From NCBI GenBank assembly GCA_018907035.1, contig JACCIC010000051.1, forward strand, positions 3,153,501 through 3,217,500: DNA of 64,000 bases. Reading direction: 5' to 3'. Numbering within the stretch: the first letter of the stretch is position 1; each line of letters starts with the position of its first letter. Both the position numbers and the translations under genes were made by a program. The DNA comes from Sycobia sp. Sy_11. Its lineage: Eukaryota; Arthropoda; Insecta; Hymenoptera; Epichrysomallidae. Positions 1-11,973 of this stretch are shown one piece after another. A model generated the notes under the pieces. That model saw only the letters and a program-made list of their open reading frames with translations. It was not told where the DNA came from and did not search any database.

Positions 1-555
1 TCTTTCCAGCTAATTTCACCGTCTTTACCTTCTTTGGAACCCATTCGCCTTTAATAATCAATTGTTTAACTGTTCTTTCTTCTACAGTGATTATTCTACA
101 CAAAAACTTATCTGGGTTGCAACGCATGCGCTCCAATAAAGCCTTAGAAGAGACGACGCGGTTGCGTTTCTTCTCAGCTGAGAGCAAACGCGGAACCCAT
201 CTCGCAGATATTTTTTTCATAGCCAACATATCGTGCAAAATTGAAACGACGTTACCTTTTGAAACCCTTGTGGCCTTAACTATTCGCACAATTTTATTCT
301 TCGGTCACTTAACACCATATCGTGGATTTTATCGATCATTTCTCGGGTAATCACGTCTATGGGACGTCCTGAACGATGTTCATCTTCTGTTGATGTACGG
401 CCACATTTATATTCATTTATCCAATTGTAAACTGTTGCAAAAACAGGAGAAGATGTGCCATGAACTGAATCCAACTTAGCTTTTATTTCTTTTGCAATTA
501 AGCCTTTGAAATAGAAATGTTTAATTACCGCTCTAAACTCACTTTTTTCCATTTC
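1..555 (-). pseudogene. Mariner transposase, N-terminal part, frameshifted
   Basis: The minus-strand reading begins MEKSEFRAVIKHFYFKG and contains the paired helix-turn-helix DNA-binding region typical of mariner transposases (TVYNWINEY, then GRPIDVITREMIDKIHDMV). Around position 285 the frame breaks: one frame ends in a stop after RRIKLCE and the homologous text resumes in another frame with KGNVVSILHDML and ARWVPRLLS. Further on, the segment that normally carries the first catalytic Asp (after ITVEE) is missing and the reading jumps to the GEWVPKK region. The frameshift and the lost catalytic segment make this a dead copy. The remaining C-terminal half would lie left of the window. Confidence 0.85.
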
Positions 556-728
556 CTTAAGCAAGCAACAGTTATTTACTTCAACTCACGATAAAACCGA
601 AACCAATAGATGAATATGGCTGCATCTTTGACCAATACCTAGTGAAAAATTATGCTTACTAGAAACAGACCATTTCTGATGCTACGAGCGCCATCTCTTA
701 GATTTTCTAAGGACTTATTGACCTCTCC
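1..728 (-). mobile_element. Mariner-family DNA transposon, partial
   Basis: A mariner-like element lies on the minus strand and runs off the left window edge. Its coding part covers 1-555. The non-coding lead continues to about 728, where the minus strand reads GAGAGGTCAATAAGTCC, which looks like a mariner terminal repeat next to a TA. The other terminal repeat is outside the window, so the element's full extent is unknown. A hammerhead-bearing repeat starts immediately beyond it. Confidence 0.7.
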
Positions 729-734
729 TCGTAT

Positions 735-872
735 ATTCCCGTATGTACACACCTATATATCGAGGAATGGCTCATGATGTGTTTCGTCCCGGGGATACCG
801 ACTGGACTCATCAGTAAGGTATTGTCGGTAACCCGTGCCTTAGACGCGGTCAAATGGACCGGGTCAAGGGCT
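735..872 (-). repeat. Hammerhead-bearing repeat, copy 1
   Basis: Read on the minus strand, this block starts at a TATATAAG box (about 869-876), continues CCCTTGACCCGGTCC, passes through a hammerhead ribozyme and ends near ATATAGGTGTGTA. The same order recurs on the plus strand at 24470-24640. Similarity is clear over roughly 140-170 bases and falls away on both sides. No protein is encoded. The element class is not recognised; a promoter-like box just upstream of a ribozyme is reminiscent of retrotransposon terminal regions. Confidence 0.75.
779..847 (-). ncRNA. Type III hammerhead ribozyme, copy 1
   Basis: All conserved parts are present in order on the minus strand. GCGT at 847-844 is the helix III 5' strand and C843 is the cleavage-site nucleotide. 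TAAGG at 842-838 pairs with CCTTA at 819-815 to form helix I (5 of 5). The core CTGATGA is at 814-808. GTCC at 807-804 pairs with GGAC at 789-786 to form helix II (4 of 4), followed by GAAA at 785-782. The closing helix III strand ACAC (782-779) pairs with GCGT except for one A-C mismatch, which CpG decay would explain. Predicted cleavage lies between 843 and 842. Loop 1 (CGGG) and loop 2 (CCCG) could also pair. Confidence 0.8.
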
Positions 873-889
873 TATATACTCATCGGTGG

Positions 890-2640
890 CAGAGATGAAT
901 AAAGATTGACGGGGACATAGGCGCATCTGGTTCCGTCGCAGGGCCACTAGAAAAACTTTTTCTGCAGCAGAACCGCGAAGAAGGTCCGTCTATGATCGAT
1001 AATGGTAGGATTCTGTAAGACAAGGTCCAAATAGAAAAATATATACGTATGTGCAGGTAGTGCAAGCGGCGAAGAGTGTTGCGGCTAAGAAGAGGGGGAA
1101 GGGGTCGAGCAAGCGTAATGTAGTAGCTAGTGCAGCTTCAGCAGGTTGCAGTGTTATAAAGGGGAGAGGAGTATTAAGAAATGAAGGAAAGGCGATACCA
1201 AGCAATATTCGAGACGGGATACTTGAAAACAAAATTAAAAGAATGCGTATATTCGTGCGCTAGATTTTGCATATACGTGTATATATATGTATATATATGG
1301 AATTCAGCGCACGAGTATGTACATTTATTTTAGTTATTTTAGGTATTAAAAAAATAATTTTAATTAATTTACCATATGGGAGGGGATTATTTGATTATGA
1401 CAGTAAATAAATAAAATAAGCAATATATAACGTACCAAACATTAAATTTTTTAATAACATTTAAACATATATATTTGTATTTCTTTTAACTTTTTGAGAT
1501 AATAAAAATAATAATTAAATTTAGATACAGATATTTTTAATTTGAAGATAAAATTTTAAAGAAATATAATAATTCTACTTCGAATATGAGTAAGATATTT
1601 CAAGAAAATTCCAATATTATTACACAAAATACTCATGTTTTCTAACATCCTTTTTCAGGATGACTGAACGAAAATTAAGAAGTCTGAGTGGTCTTAGTCT
1701 AAAAAATAAGTCTTTTTGGAAAATTATTTTAAAGGTAAACTGATATTATTGTTTATAATTTAAACAAAAGAAAATATTGAAATCAATTTTTACATAGTCA
1801 GGTACAATGTAAATATATATGAGTACCAATTCGAGTAATTTTCAAAATTATTTCTTAGTATTATTCAATAAAATTTTCTTATTAAAAGTGTGTCTATGCA
1901 CTCACTTATTTATAACGTGAGAATACAGTACTATAAAATATAATTTAAAAATTATTTTTATATGTACTTGCAGGCCCGGCTTGGAAAAGTTTATAGTAAT
2001 TTAAATGGTTAAAAAATATAGAGGAATAGTATCTTTTACCAGCTTTTACTGAACACTACGCAAAATAAACTATAGTTTCCAGTCCAACGAATAAATTAAA
2101 ATTAATTAATTGTAGATTGAATATTTACGAATGCTTCTTTTATCAGAGTAAACGCTTTATTTTATTTAAGAAACTTAATCTAATACAACATATGGTACTA
2201 ATCTATTATAGCATAATCTACTACTTGTACAAATTGATAATTGTTTGAATATTTCCAACTTGTATCGTTAAGTCCAGTTAAATTACGAAACAAAGATGAC
2301 TTCAGTAATGTTGGTTATCAACAAGATTTTTAAATATATATCAATTTTGAAGATATATTTCGATGTATTGTTTTTTCTAAAATAATTTGTCAGTGGATAA
2401 ATTTACATCATTTATCTTTAATTGTTGTATTTCACTATCTTCTGGTTGATGTCATCTATCACTTCTAAGATCACTATGAGGAATATTTACGTGTGATTGT
2501 TAGTCCCATTGAGGGAAAATATCATGTATATAAACAGAATGCATTATACAAAAGAGCTTTTAAATGATGAGAGTGTCCAATACACCATACTTGCTTAATT
2601 TTATACTTTTGTAGAAAGTAATTTTAAAGATGTATATATT
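890..2640. other. Intergenic, no gene seen
   Basis: The first 370 bases are moderately G+C-rich and contain short open frames with no recognisable motif. From about 1265 onward the sequence is A+T-rich and closed in all frames. No RNA gene or element was identified. Confidence 0.5.
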
Positions 2641-2656
2641 ACATTTACATGGGCTC

Positions 2657-2706
2657 TAGCAATCTCTATTCATCTCTGCCGGAGGCCTATGTGGTCGCTC
2701 ACAGAT
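2657..2706 (+). repeat. Fragment related to hammerhead-repeat flanks
   Basis: CAATCTCTATTCATCTCTGCC here nearly matches the minus strand just upstream of hammerhead copy 1 (about 894-914). The following GGAGGCCTATGTGGTCGCTC is the reverse complement of the flank of copy 2 (about 24447-24468). The two flank pieces are therefore joined in a mosaic. It shows that the flanks also belong to a dispersed repeat. Confidence 0.45.
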
Positions 2707-3319
2707 TAAATAACTGTAGGGTATCCCAACAACTTTTTAAAGAAGGTTGTAAATCGAATTTTAATAGTTGCGACGGCCAAAAACATGACCGCACAAATTC
2801 ATTGCGACCGATACTTAAATCTATTACACAAATATATCGCGAACACATTAAGTTATAATAATTCATTTCCGTTACACATATGAAAAAATAATAAGTTAAA
2901 TGTAAAACCAAAGCATTATAATACACGAAAATATAACTACACGCAAATTAAATTAATAGATTTAACGCGGTAAATATACCGAAAACGGGCAAAGGTCGCG
3001 ACGACTACTGTAGAATGTAGTCGACGCGACCGCCGAAAACCGAACCGTAAAGAGAGATCGCAATACGTAGTTTCTCACTTTACTGCTAAGCTTAAGCCCG
3101 AAGCATACGATACAGGGGATACACTGCGCGCGGCAAGAGAGACACGCATCAAGTGTATTAGGCCGGTGGCCGCTATCACCCTTTAATACACGCCGCACAC
3201 ACACTACCGTACACTCTCGTCGAACGGCGCGCGCATTCCAGTATATACAATGGGTGTTCGAAAATGAATTCACCTGCTATATTTAATTAAATTAATTAAA
3301 TAAAAATATTTATTGTACT

Positions 3320-3321
<2 letters not shown>

Positions 3322-3366
<45 letters not shown>
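3322..3366. repeat. (AT)n microsatellite
   Basis: An uninterrupted alternating AT tract of about 45 bases. Confidence 0.95.
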
Positions 3367-3373
<7 letters not shown>

Positions 3374-3526
3374 ATGTGCGTATACACTATGATACGTGTA
3401 TACAATCACTGTACGCAGCACACCGGCTGCAAATATAAATAATAAATTGTAAATAATAATTATTATGATTATTATTAAATATTATTATTATTAATTGTCA
3501 TTATTATTATTACTATAATTATTATA

Positions 3527-4318
3527 ATTCGGCGGCTCGTCCGAAATTGAACGAGCGGCGGCGGAAATACTCGACTATTTTATTATAAAAGGACCTGCAA
3601 AAGGCAAAATCGACAGTTCGCCCGGTGAAACGACTGCCCCGAAGTCGAGTCACACGAACTCTTCCCGGAGCTAAAAAACTCATCCAGAGCTCAAAATTAT
3701 CCTGACATTAAATCTTGCACGAAAACTACTAGTTTGATCTGTGTTGCGTGGTGCTTCTCAAAAGACAGATGGCTAATAATTTTACCCATCCCAGAGAGAA
3801 CGTAATCCTGGTTGCGAGGCGCTCCTCAAAAGACCAGCCATTCTCTGATCCCGACTAGATATTTCCCCCTTAACTCTTGATCCTCGTTGCGAGGTACTCC
3901 TCGAAAGACCAGCGGAGTTAAGTTCGCCTTAAACAAACCTATTATAAATTCTACCTGTCGTATTTTTATATTTCCCCGCGTGGAAAATAGCATCAGGAAT
4001 CCCTGCGGAAAATGGCGCCGGATTAAACTACGCGACGCGGAAACTAGCGCGAAGCCAGTAACTATAACATATATATACCCAGCTAAAATTATTTCTTTTA
4101 AGTAATTTTTCATTTTATTTTGTTTGTTTCAGAAAACACTTATAAATAGAAGGAAGTTTCGTAAATAAATTTATTTTTATATTTTGTTATTAAAATATAC
4201 TGTTCTTATAAATTATTTTCCTGATCTGCAGTCCTATCCCGAAATACTTCCTCCCCTCTCAAAGTACCCTGGGAATATACCGCGTATGCTATCCTGAGGG
4301 GGTCAGGAACGTTACATA
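3527..4318 (+). mobile_element. LTR-retrotransposon leader-like segment
   Basis: A CGGCGGCTCGTCCGAAATT motif at about 3531 resembles the tRNA primer-binding site that follows the 5' LTR of many arthropod Gypsy-type elements. It is followed by about 600 bases of G+C-richer non-coding sequence with three structured repeats, and by a pyrimidine tract ending in CAG near 4130. The segment ends with GGTCAGGAACGTTACA, whose complement (TGTAACGTTCC) looks like an LTR start. No gag or pol reading frame is present. The assignment is weak: it could be a solo or rearranged LTR in either orientation. Confidence 0.3.
3737..3922 (+). repeat. Three hairpin repeats with differing outer stems
   Basis: A conserved inner motif, TTGCGNGGNNCTYCTCRAAAGAC, occurs at about 3744, 3812 and 3887 (spacing about 70 and 75). 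Each is enclosed by inverted sequences that differ between units but remain complementary: ATCTGT/ACAGAT (3737-3742 with 3765-3770), CTGG/CCAG plus AGAGAA/TTCTCT in unit 2, and CTTAACTC/GAGTTAAG (3869-3876 with 3915-3922). Changing stems around a fixed loop suggest selection on RNA structure. Confidence 0.55.
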
Positions 4319-4366
4319 GTGTTTATAATGGACAATCGAGTACAATTACTTATAAGGGACCAGATG

Positions 4367-4669
4367 AAACCCAAAATGTATACTTAATAATCAGTTTTAT
4401 TTATTAATTAGATTATTTAATTTCATAAAATTAAATGAATATAAAAATTTAATCACTTATTTTAGTTGTACGCACACTTGTTTTAAATATTTTACTTTTT
4501 CCATTTAACAGAATTATTTATATTTATGAATCAATTATATATATTACGAATATATATAATTATATATAATACGTACTAAATAATTATATATAAATTTGTA
4601 AAATTCATAAATACAAATAATTCTAATTCATAATTAATAAAGAAAACTGATTATTAACTATACATTTTG
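4367..4669. repeat. Foldback (inverted-repeat) element
   Basis: The outer arms CAAAATGTATA plus TTAATAATCAGTTTT (from about 4372 to 4405) are matched in inverted order at about 4632-4667, with a few changes. A second inner pair, AGAATTATTTATATTTATGA at about 4510 and its complement near 4602-4623, differs at one position. The whole can fold into a hairpin of about 300 bases. It resembles a small MITE, but no target duplication is obvious. Confidence 0.5.
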
Positions 4670-4794
4670 TAATAAAACTATTAAAATTCAATTTGAAACT
4701 TTCTTTAAAAAGTCTTTTATTTAATTTCAAATGTGTAATACACATGCAAACTTTTACACTAATACTTGCTTATACACATACATGTAATGGACGG

Positions 4795-5010
4795 GGTTTT
4801 GTGAAAATGGTCGCAATCAGCTGCTTACTGAAGCAAACTCGACGGAACGATATCTCAGAAGGTCACCAGTAAGTCAAAATACCGTACCTGACCGTATATT
4901 TCCACTGATTACGTCAACGACGGAAAACTGGCAGTTTCATAACCGTTTATGACATTTACATGGCGAGTATAAGAAAATGCATTCTAGCATTGCCATATCT
5001 ACTTATCACC
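4795..5010 (-). repeat. Dispersed repeat, inverted copy of 28180-28385
   Basis: Landmarks shared in reverse complement with 28180-28385 include AATCAGCTGCTTACTGAAGC (4816), GGAACGATATCTCAG, ATTACGTCAACGACGG, ATAACCGTTTATGACATTTA and ATGCATTCTAGCATTGCCAT. No reading frame is conserved. The family is not recognised. Confidence 0.75.
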
Positions 5011-5756
5011 ATGCACGATATACAAAGCGAATAAAGCGGCGCCACTGAAAATGTAGGATCAAGGTTGAGCCGTCTGGAATCCATATCCAATACTTATCAT
5101 ACATATTTTATTTCATGGAAATTGAACAGCAAGTGTATAGCAAGTGTGAAAAACAAACAGTAAATATAAAGTATAATCATATACAGTTATATTTATTTAA
5201 ACGTTATAAATATTGATTTGTAACAATGTGTTTGCTGCATACAATGTTGATCAAATCGTTTCTCCAAAACTCAATTTATTTTCCACATATTAATCGCTAA
5301 TACCTGCTATACACAAGGGACGAAACGTCACAGATTTTTTCTGAAAGTTGTCACTATATCAAAAATATTTTACACGTAAGCATGCATTAGTAAGTTTGAT
5401 CTGATTTCTGATTTCATAACATTCAATATTGTTGTAAGTTAAATAGTCCTCATTCTCAACCTGTTGATTAACCTGAACAAAAATCATGTATAAATGCAGC
5501 ATGGCGATTTTTATAGATGTTAGTATCAGAAATAATTAAACTACACAAGTCAGAACAATCAATTCAACTTCTGAAAATCAAATCAATTTCTGAATCACAC
5601 ATTATTCAGAAATTGATATATTTATGAAAGTACAATAGAAATTATTTGTTTTTAGATATATGAATTCTTTGTTTTGAATGAAGTATATATTATATTCCAT
5701 ACTTTTCAAACTTGAGTTAAGGCTTGTAGTATAGAATTGAATAATTCTTATATAAA

Positions 5757-6905
<1,149 letters not shown>

Positions 6906-7529
6906 TCATACAAGTTTTTAATTTTTAAATTAAGAGGAAAAATTCTAAAGCCAATAAATATGTTAAATTAAGATTTGTAAAAAAGTTACTGTTTAAAAAG
7001 ATTTATAATCTATAAATTTAAAATATCTATAAATGTACAAATATCTATTTTACGAGACATATATACATTACATATAAAATACAATTTAATAATGTATTTT
7101 AATGCAACCTAACTTTTGATAAACTTTTATAAAAGTTATAATATATTACTTATAATTATCAAATATAATTTATTAACCATTAATAAAATGTAAACAATTG
7201 TACCAACAGGATATGTAATTATATATTTGTTAGAATTGAAGGTTAATTTGACATCAAGTAAAAATCTTCATAAGTGTCTTCCAAATTTGTATAAAATTTG
7301 TTTCAAAATATAGTAAGATAAATCATTTTATAACTTTTATATGAATATATTTTTCATGTAAGTTATTCATGTTATTATTTTCTGTACCGCTTCTACTACT
7401 AAATATTGAACACTCAACATAAAAAAATGTTTAATGTTTGTATGGAAGAGTGCGTGTTTGCGCGCGCGCGTATGTGAATGAGTGCATGTGTATGCACGTG
7501 TATGCTTGAACATGTATACATGTGTGTGG

Positions 7530-7576
<47 letters not shown>

Positions 7577-8714
7577 GTTAAATTATTTTATTAGTTATAA
7601 CTAACTTTTAATTAAGTATTTTGTAAAATACTAGTTAATAAAAGACTGTATTACTTTTGACAAGAAAGATTTATCAAAAAAATAAATAATTGTATCAATA
7701 ATCTTATGAGGTTTAAATTACTCACATATAAAATAGGATATTTAATTCATAGAATGTTATTTTATCTAATTTGGAAATCTATGCTGTTCAATGCATACAT
7801 AAAAAATTATATTAGAATATATGTTGTATTGTTTAAAATTATTACACTAACATTTGTTGCAAATTATTAATTTACAAAATCATTCAAAACTTGGTATAAT
7901 GCTTGTAAATGTCACAAAGTTGTAATATGTGATATTTCATATAGAATTTGATATTCTAAATGTGATTTTTAATCGTTTTCTTATTTTAATAAATATATGT
8001 TATTAAACCAATATATTTTCTATTAAATTTGTTTGTGTGTTTCTTACTTGTTTTTCAAGCCTCCATTTAATAAAAGCATCAATTTTATTTTTTATAATTT
8101 TATGATTTTCAATCCTACTTTTTATACCAATAACTTTCGTCAAAATTTTGTTTTTATTAATTTTCTATACATTGATGAAAATTGAAAGCTGTTTTCACTA
8201 GTTTGTAGAACACTTTCAATGTTATGTTAATGTGATTTATTGTTGCACTTAATTAAATAGACTGTAACTGTAGAATATGTATCGTAACTATATCTATAAG
8301 ATCAATGAAAAGTATTTATTCAGAGATAGATTTCTATAGGTTATAAAATTTGTTATAAGCAACTAATTTCTTGTGATCGACACTGGATACATTTGTTGCC
8401 AGAATTTCAGCTTTTACCAGCTTTTACTCACTTAGTATATAAATATAAACAGGTATAATCAGTATAATCAGTATAATCAGAGATGGTATAACTATAAGAA
8501 GGGTGTAAGTGTAACCTGGTGTAACATAACCTTTAACCAACTTTTAACCGTACCTTCGACTTCGACTTTTCTCGAATATAGCTTGATCTAATACATATAA
8601 TTTCAGCAGACTTTAGCGACCTATAATTATTGATATTACCAGGTATTACCAGTATCACCACTATTACCAGTGTTACCATGGTTGAGCTTTGGGTTGAGTT
8701 GTATCAGCACTCAG
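6906..8714. other. Intergenic, 3' of the SFT2 gene
   Basis: A+T-rich sequence without coding potential. It contains an AATAAA (6953-6958), an (AT)n tract (7533-7573), and two small imperfect tandem stretches: AGTATAATC repeated near 8455-8485 and ATTACCAGT-like units near 8633-8680. Confidence 0.6.
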
Positions 8715-8965
8715 CAGTATCAGTTATTTTTTTTAATGTTACTTAACGTCGCTCTATATATGCTTCCAAATACCGGTGCTAATCAGCGACGGAGGTCTAC
8801 GATGTGTTTGTAAACAAAGCACGTGTAAATTATTACAGCGGTGCTTGTGTCAATTGGCCGAGACCGGAACTGACCGGGATTTGAGCTCGGATCACCAAGT
8901 TACTATGGTTACTATAGTCGTTCGCTCTAGCGATCGAGTCATCGCAGGCCTCAGTATCAGTTATT
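8715..8965 (-). mobile_element. tRNA-like SINE, copy C, with target duplications
   Basis: A SINE of about 223 bases on the minus strand is bounded by identical 14-base duplications, CAGTATCAGTTATT, at 8715-8728 and 8952-8965. Reading the minus strand, the 5' part has an A-box-like TGACTCGATCGCTAGAGCG and a B-box-like GAGCTCAAATCCC. A middle part has CAATTGACACAAGC and AATTTACACGTGCTTTG. The end is GACGTTAAGTAACAT plus an A-run. Related copies are at 17725 and 25429. Confidence 0.85.
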
Positions 8966-8992
8966 ACTATAAAAAAATTCCATAATATACAC

Positions 8993-9993
8993 TTTGTCCC
9001 AGATATAACTGCTTATATTAGCGGTATGGTATCGGCAAGGAAAAGTTATGTGTAAATATTAATATTCATGTAGGTCCATTTTTTATAGTTTTTGCCGTAC
9101 GGGCCCATGTCTGTGAGCCAATTAAGAGTCAGAGAAGTATGGTATTGGCAAGGAAAAGTTATGTGTAAATATTAATATTCATGTAGGTCCATTTTTTATA
9201 GTTTTTGCAGTACGGGCCCATGTCTGTGAGCCAATTAAGAGTCAGAGAAGTAGGTCATCGCCTGAGAGCGAGAAAAAGGAGGTTAAACGAAGGGAAACGA
9301 GGCGAAGTCGAGCGAACACGGCAAAGACCAGTAGTTGTTATTTTTCCTGTCTATTGTCAACGCTCGCGTAACTGCTTGGATATACGGACGCATTGACGAA
9401 GCGAGGTTCACGCATCTACAATTCTAAATTCAACGCGTCTACAGTTTTGAATATGATTATCAAATATTTATTTCTCAATCTTTGCAACATTTGGACAATT
9501 TAGTTTAACTTTTGTTTTTGTAAAACACACGTGTGCGCTCGCGGTCAGTTCGTCCGCGCCAGCGAAACATCCACCTTTTCTTTATTATTTCCAACTCAGT
9601 GGAGCTGGCTATTATAAAAAGGGTAGTTTGACAAAAAATATGAGTAGGGGCCGATGTAGACGAAGAAACATAATCTTTATTTGTAGACGCGTGAACCTCG
9701 CTTCGTCAATGCGTCCGTATACCCAAGCAGTTACGCGAGCATTGACAATGGACAGGAAAAATAATAACTACTGGTCTTTGCCGTTTTCGCTTGACTTCGC
9801 CTCGTTTCCCTTCGTTTGACCTCCTTTTTCTCGCTCTCAGGCGATGACCCACTTCTCTGAGCCCTGATTGGCTCACAGACATGGACCCGTACTGCAAAAA
9901 CTATAAAAAATGGACCTACATGAATATTAGTATTTACACATAACTCTTCTTTGCCGATACCATGCCGCTAATAAGAGCAGTTATATCTGAGAC
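8993..9993. mobile_element. Long-terminal-inverted-repeat MITE
   Basis: Arms of about 390 bases are inverted copies around a unique centre of about 250 bases (roughly 9420-9650). The ends read GTCCCAGATATAACTGCT on the left and GTCTCAGATATAACTGCT (complement) on the right, next to TA-rich flanks consistent with a TA duplication. The left arm carries an internal tandem duplication: a block of about 117 bases starting TGGTATCGGCAAGGAAAAG at 9025 recurs at 9141. Open frames in both arms (9205-9396 and 9706-9897 minus) mirror each other and lack recognisable protein motifs. No transposase is present, so any movement would need an enzyme from elsewhere. Confidence 0.8.
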
Positions 9994-11421
9994 ACGATGT
10001 ATATATGTAATAAAATAAAATATGATTATCTTGTTTAAAAACTGTATGCAATAAATTTTTCATAATTACATAAAATGTTTCTATTAGGAATCGTCAGAAG
10101 ATAGAAATTCAACTATGCTAAAACTGCGAATTTCAAATTCTGAACTAAAATCGAACCTCGATATATAGATATTATATACAATACTATAGTTGATATGAGC
10201 GTGTAAAAATTAAAATTAATGTATTCCCAAGCTTTCACGAACATCCAAGTACAGTCAGTTTTGAACTAACATCATTACATAAACTATTAACATTATTGAA
10301 TAGTTAAAAAATTCGTGATTAGAACTTTTAGTATTACTGAAAATATTTATTGATTATTTATATATTATTTGATACAAAATAATAAATTAAATCTCATTAT
10401 CGTTGACTATGTTCAAAATGTAATCCCTATTTTAAGACAATGATTTTTCTCATTTAATATTTAGCTTCACGATTATTGATAAGTTATATTGTCTGAAAGG
10501 CGATCACAAAGGTTTGCAAAATATATTTTACTTAATATTTTGGAAAACGATATTTGAAAAATAATAAATGTGGAAGTATAATAAACTTTTATATAGTACT
10601 TAAAAAGTTTTACCATTTTTTTATCACAATTATTATATAAAATTTAAGTTTTTAATATATACATTATATAATATATTTTTTGAGTGTGTTTGCATAAAAT
10701 CTTTACAAATTTATTTTCAATTAAAAATTCCCGCTGAAATCTGTAAAATTTGAAATTTCCAATGATAAAGAACATTGAATTGTATCATCCAATTGTATTA
10801 CTTCTGATTCTTTCTCCAACTCCACATTGGTTATTATATTAATATCGATATTATTAATCGAATTTTCATTGGATGGTTGAACTCGTTTATTCTGCCCATT
10901 CCGCCAGGTCGCTATAACGACATTTTGGCGTAGGGTGGACACTTCAGAAGCAGACAATCATCAGGTATCCGTTAATAACTGCGAGCTGTAAGCTGCGAGG
11001 CCTGCGCCAGTAATTTTCATTTCTGATTTTCTGTTCTGACTAATGGCAGCAGTGAAGCAGTAGATAGTGCGAGTTGCAATTGTGTGAATGTTTTTTCACT
11101 CTTAAAAGTTTTTCCAGCCAATACTTATATTCTGTATATTTATCTATTTAGCTAATTAAAAAGCTTTACTCTTTATTTCTTTTATTTATAAAAGGTAAGT
11201 CAATAATTAAGATGTCTTATTGAAATATATAAAGTTTGACGTTCGAGTTCTTTAGGACGACGGTTATGAATTCTTCCCTTTTTTCCTTCTCGTGCATGTG
11301 TATATTGAATATATACACCTGGTGTTTGATGTGTGCGAAAAACATCTTTCATAATTTAGCCTTGTAAGATTCCATGGTTCTTAATAACGCGGAATAATTA
11401 CTTTCGAAAATGTAAATAAAT

Positions 11422-11457
<36 letters not shown>

Positions 11458-11973
11458 TTATTTATTTATTTATTTATTTATTCCAAGTTTGATTATCTGC
11501 CCTTTTTTCTTATGTAGAAGTACCTTTGATTGTTTACAATTATAAATGCATTATGGTCTTGACCTTTCAGTGAAAAGTAACGGTTTTTATTTGAAATAAG
11601 TATATAAGTACTATTCACCTACCTTTATTGTATTTTCTATTTTATATTAAAACTATAAACTTATTAGTTTGCTTATATCAATTTATTTTTAGATTGTTTG
11701 AGAATGGCTTCATAAACTATGTTTGAAATTTAGTTAAAATACAAAAATCATTCATTATTGTTTATTAATTATCATTTATTCATATTAATCAGTAAAATCA
11801 TTAATTAATAATATTTAAAGAAGTACTATAAAATATAACGCTTAAGAACTTTTGAAGAAGATTTTTTAGATAAATTGATATTAATCTTGAATTAAGGTGT
11901 TACATACCAATACTATGTTGAAATGTACATAATTGTTATTTCAATTATTTATGTAATTTTTATTTCAGTAAAA
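9994..11973. other. Upstream region of importin alpha
   Basis: A+T-rich non-coding sequence. The stretch 10980-11060 is richer in G+C and may hold the transcription start and untranslated exon of importin alpha. A compound (TA)n/(TTTA)n microsatellite lies at 11427-11482. The coding ATG at 11974 follows TTTCAGTAAAA, so the start-containing exon may begin at an acceptor at 11967-11968. Confidence 0.5.

Noticed and set aside
9205..9897. Mirrored frames of 63 codons in the two MITE arms
   Set aside because: They are the same sequence seen in the inverted arms; no start context or protein motif supports translation.
10721..10957. Open frame of 78 codons on the minus strand upstream of importin alpha
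   Set aside because: It begins at TTG, not ATG, with stops directly before it, and has no recognisable motif or splice acceptor of quality. Probably chance.
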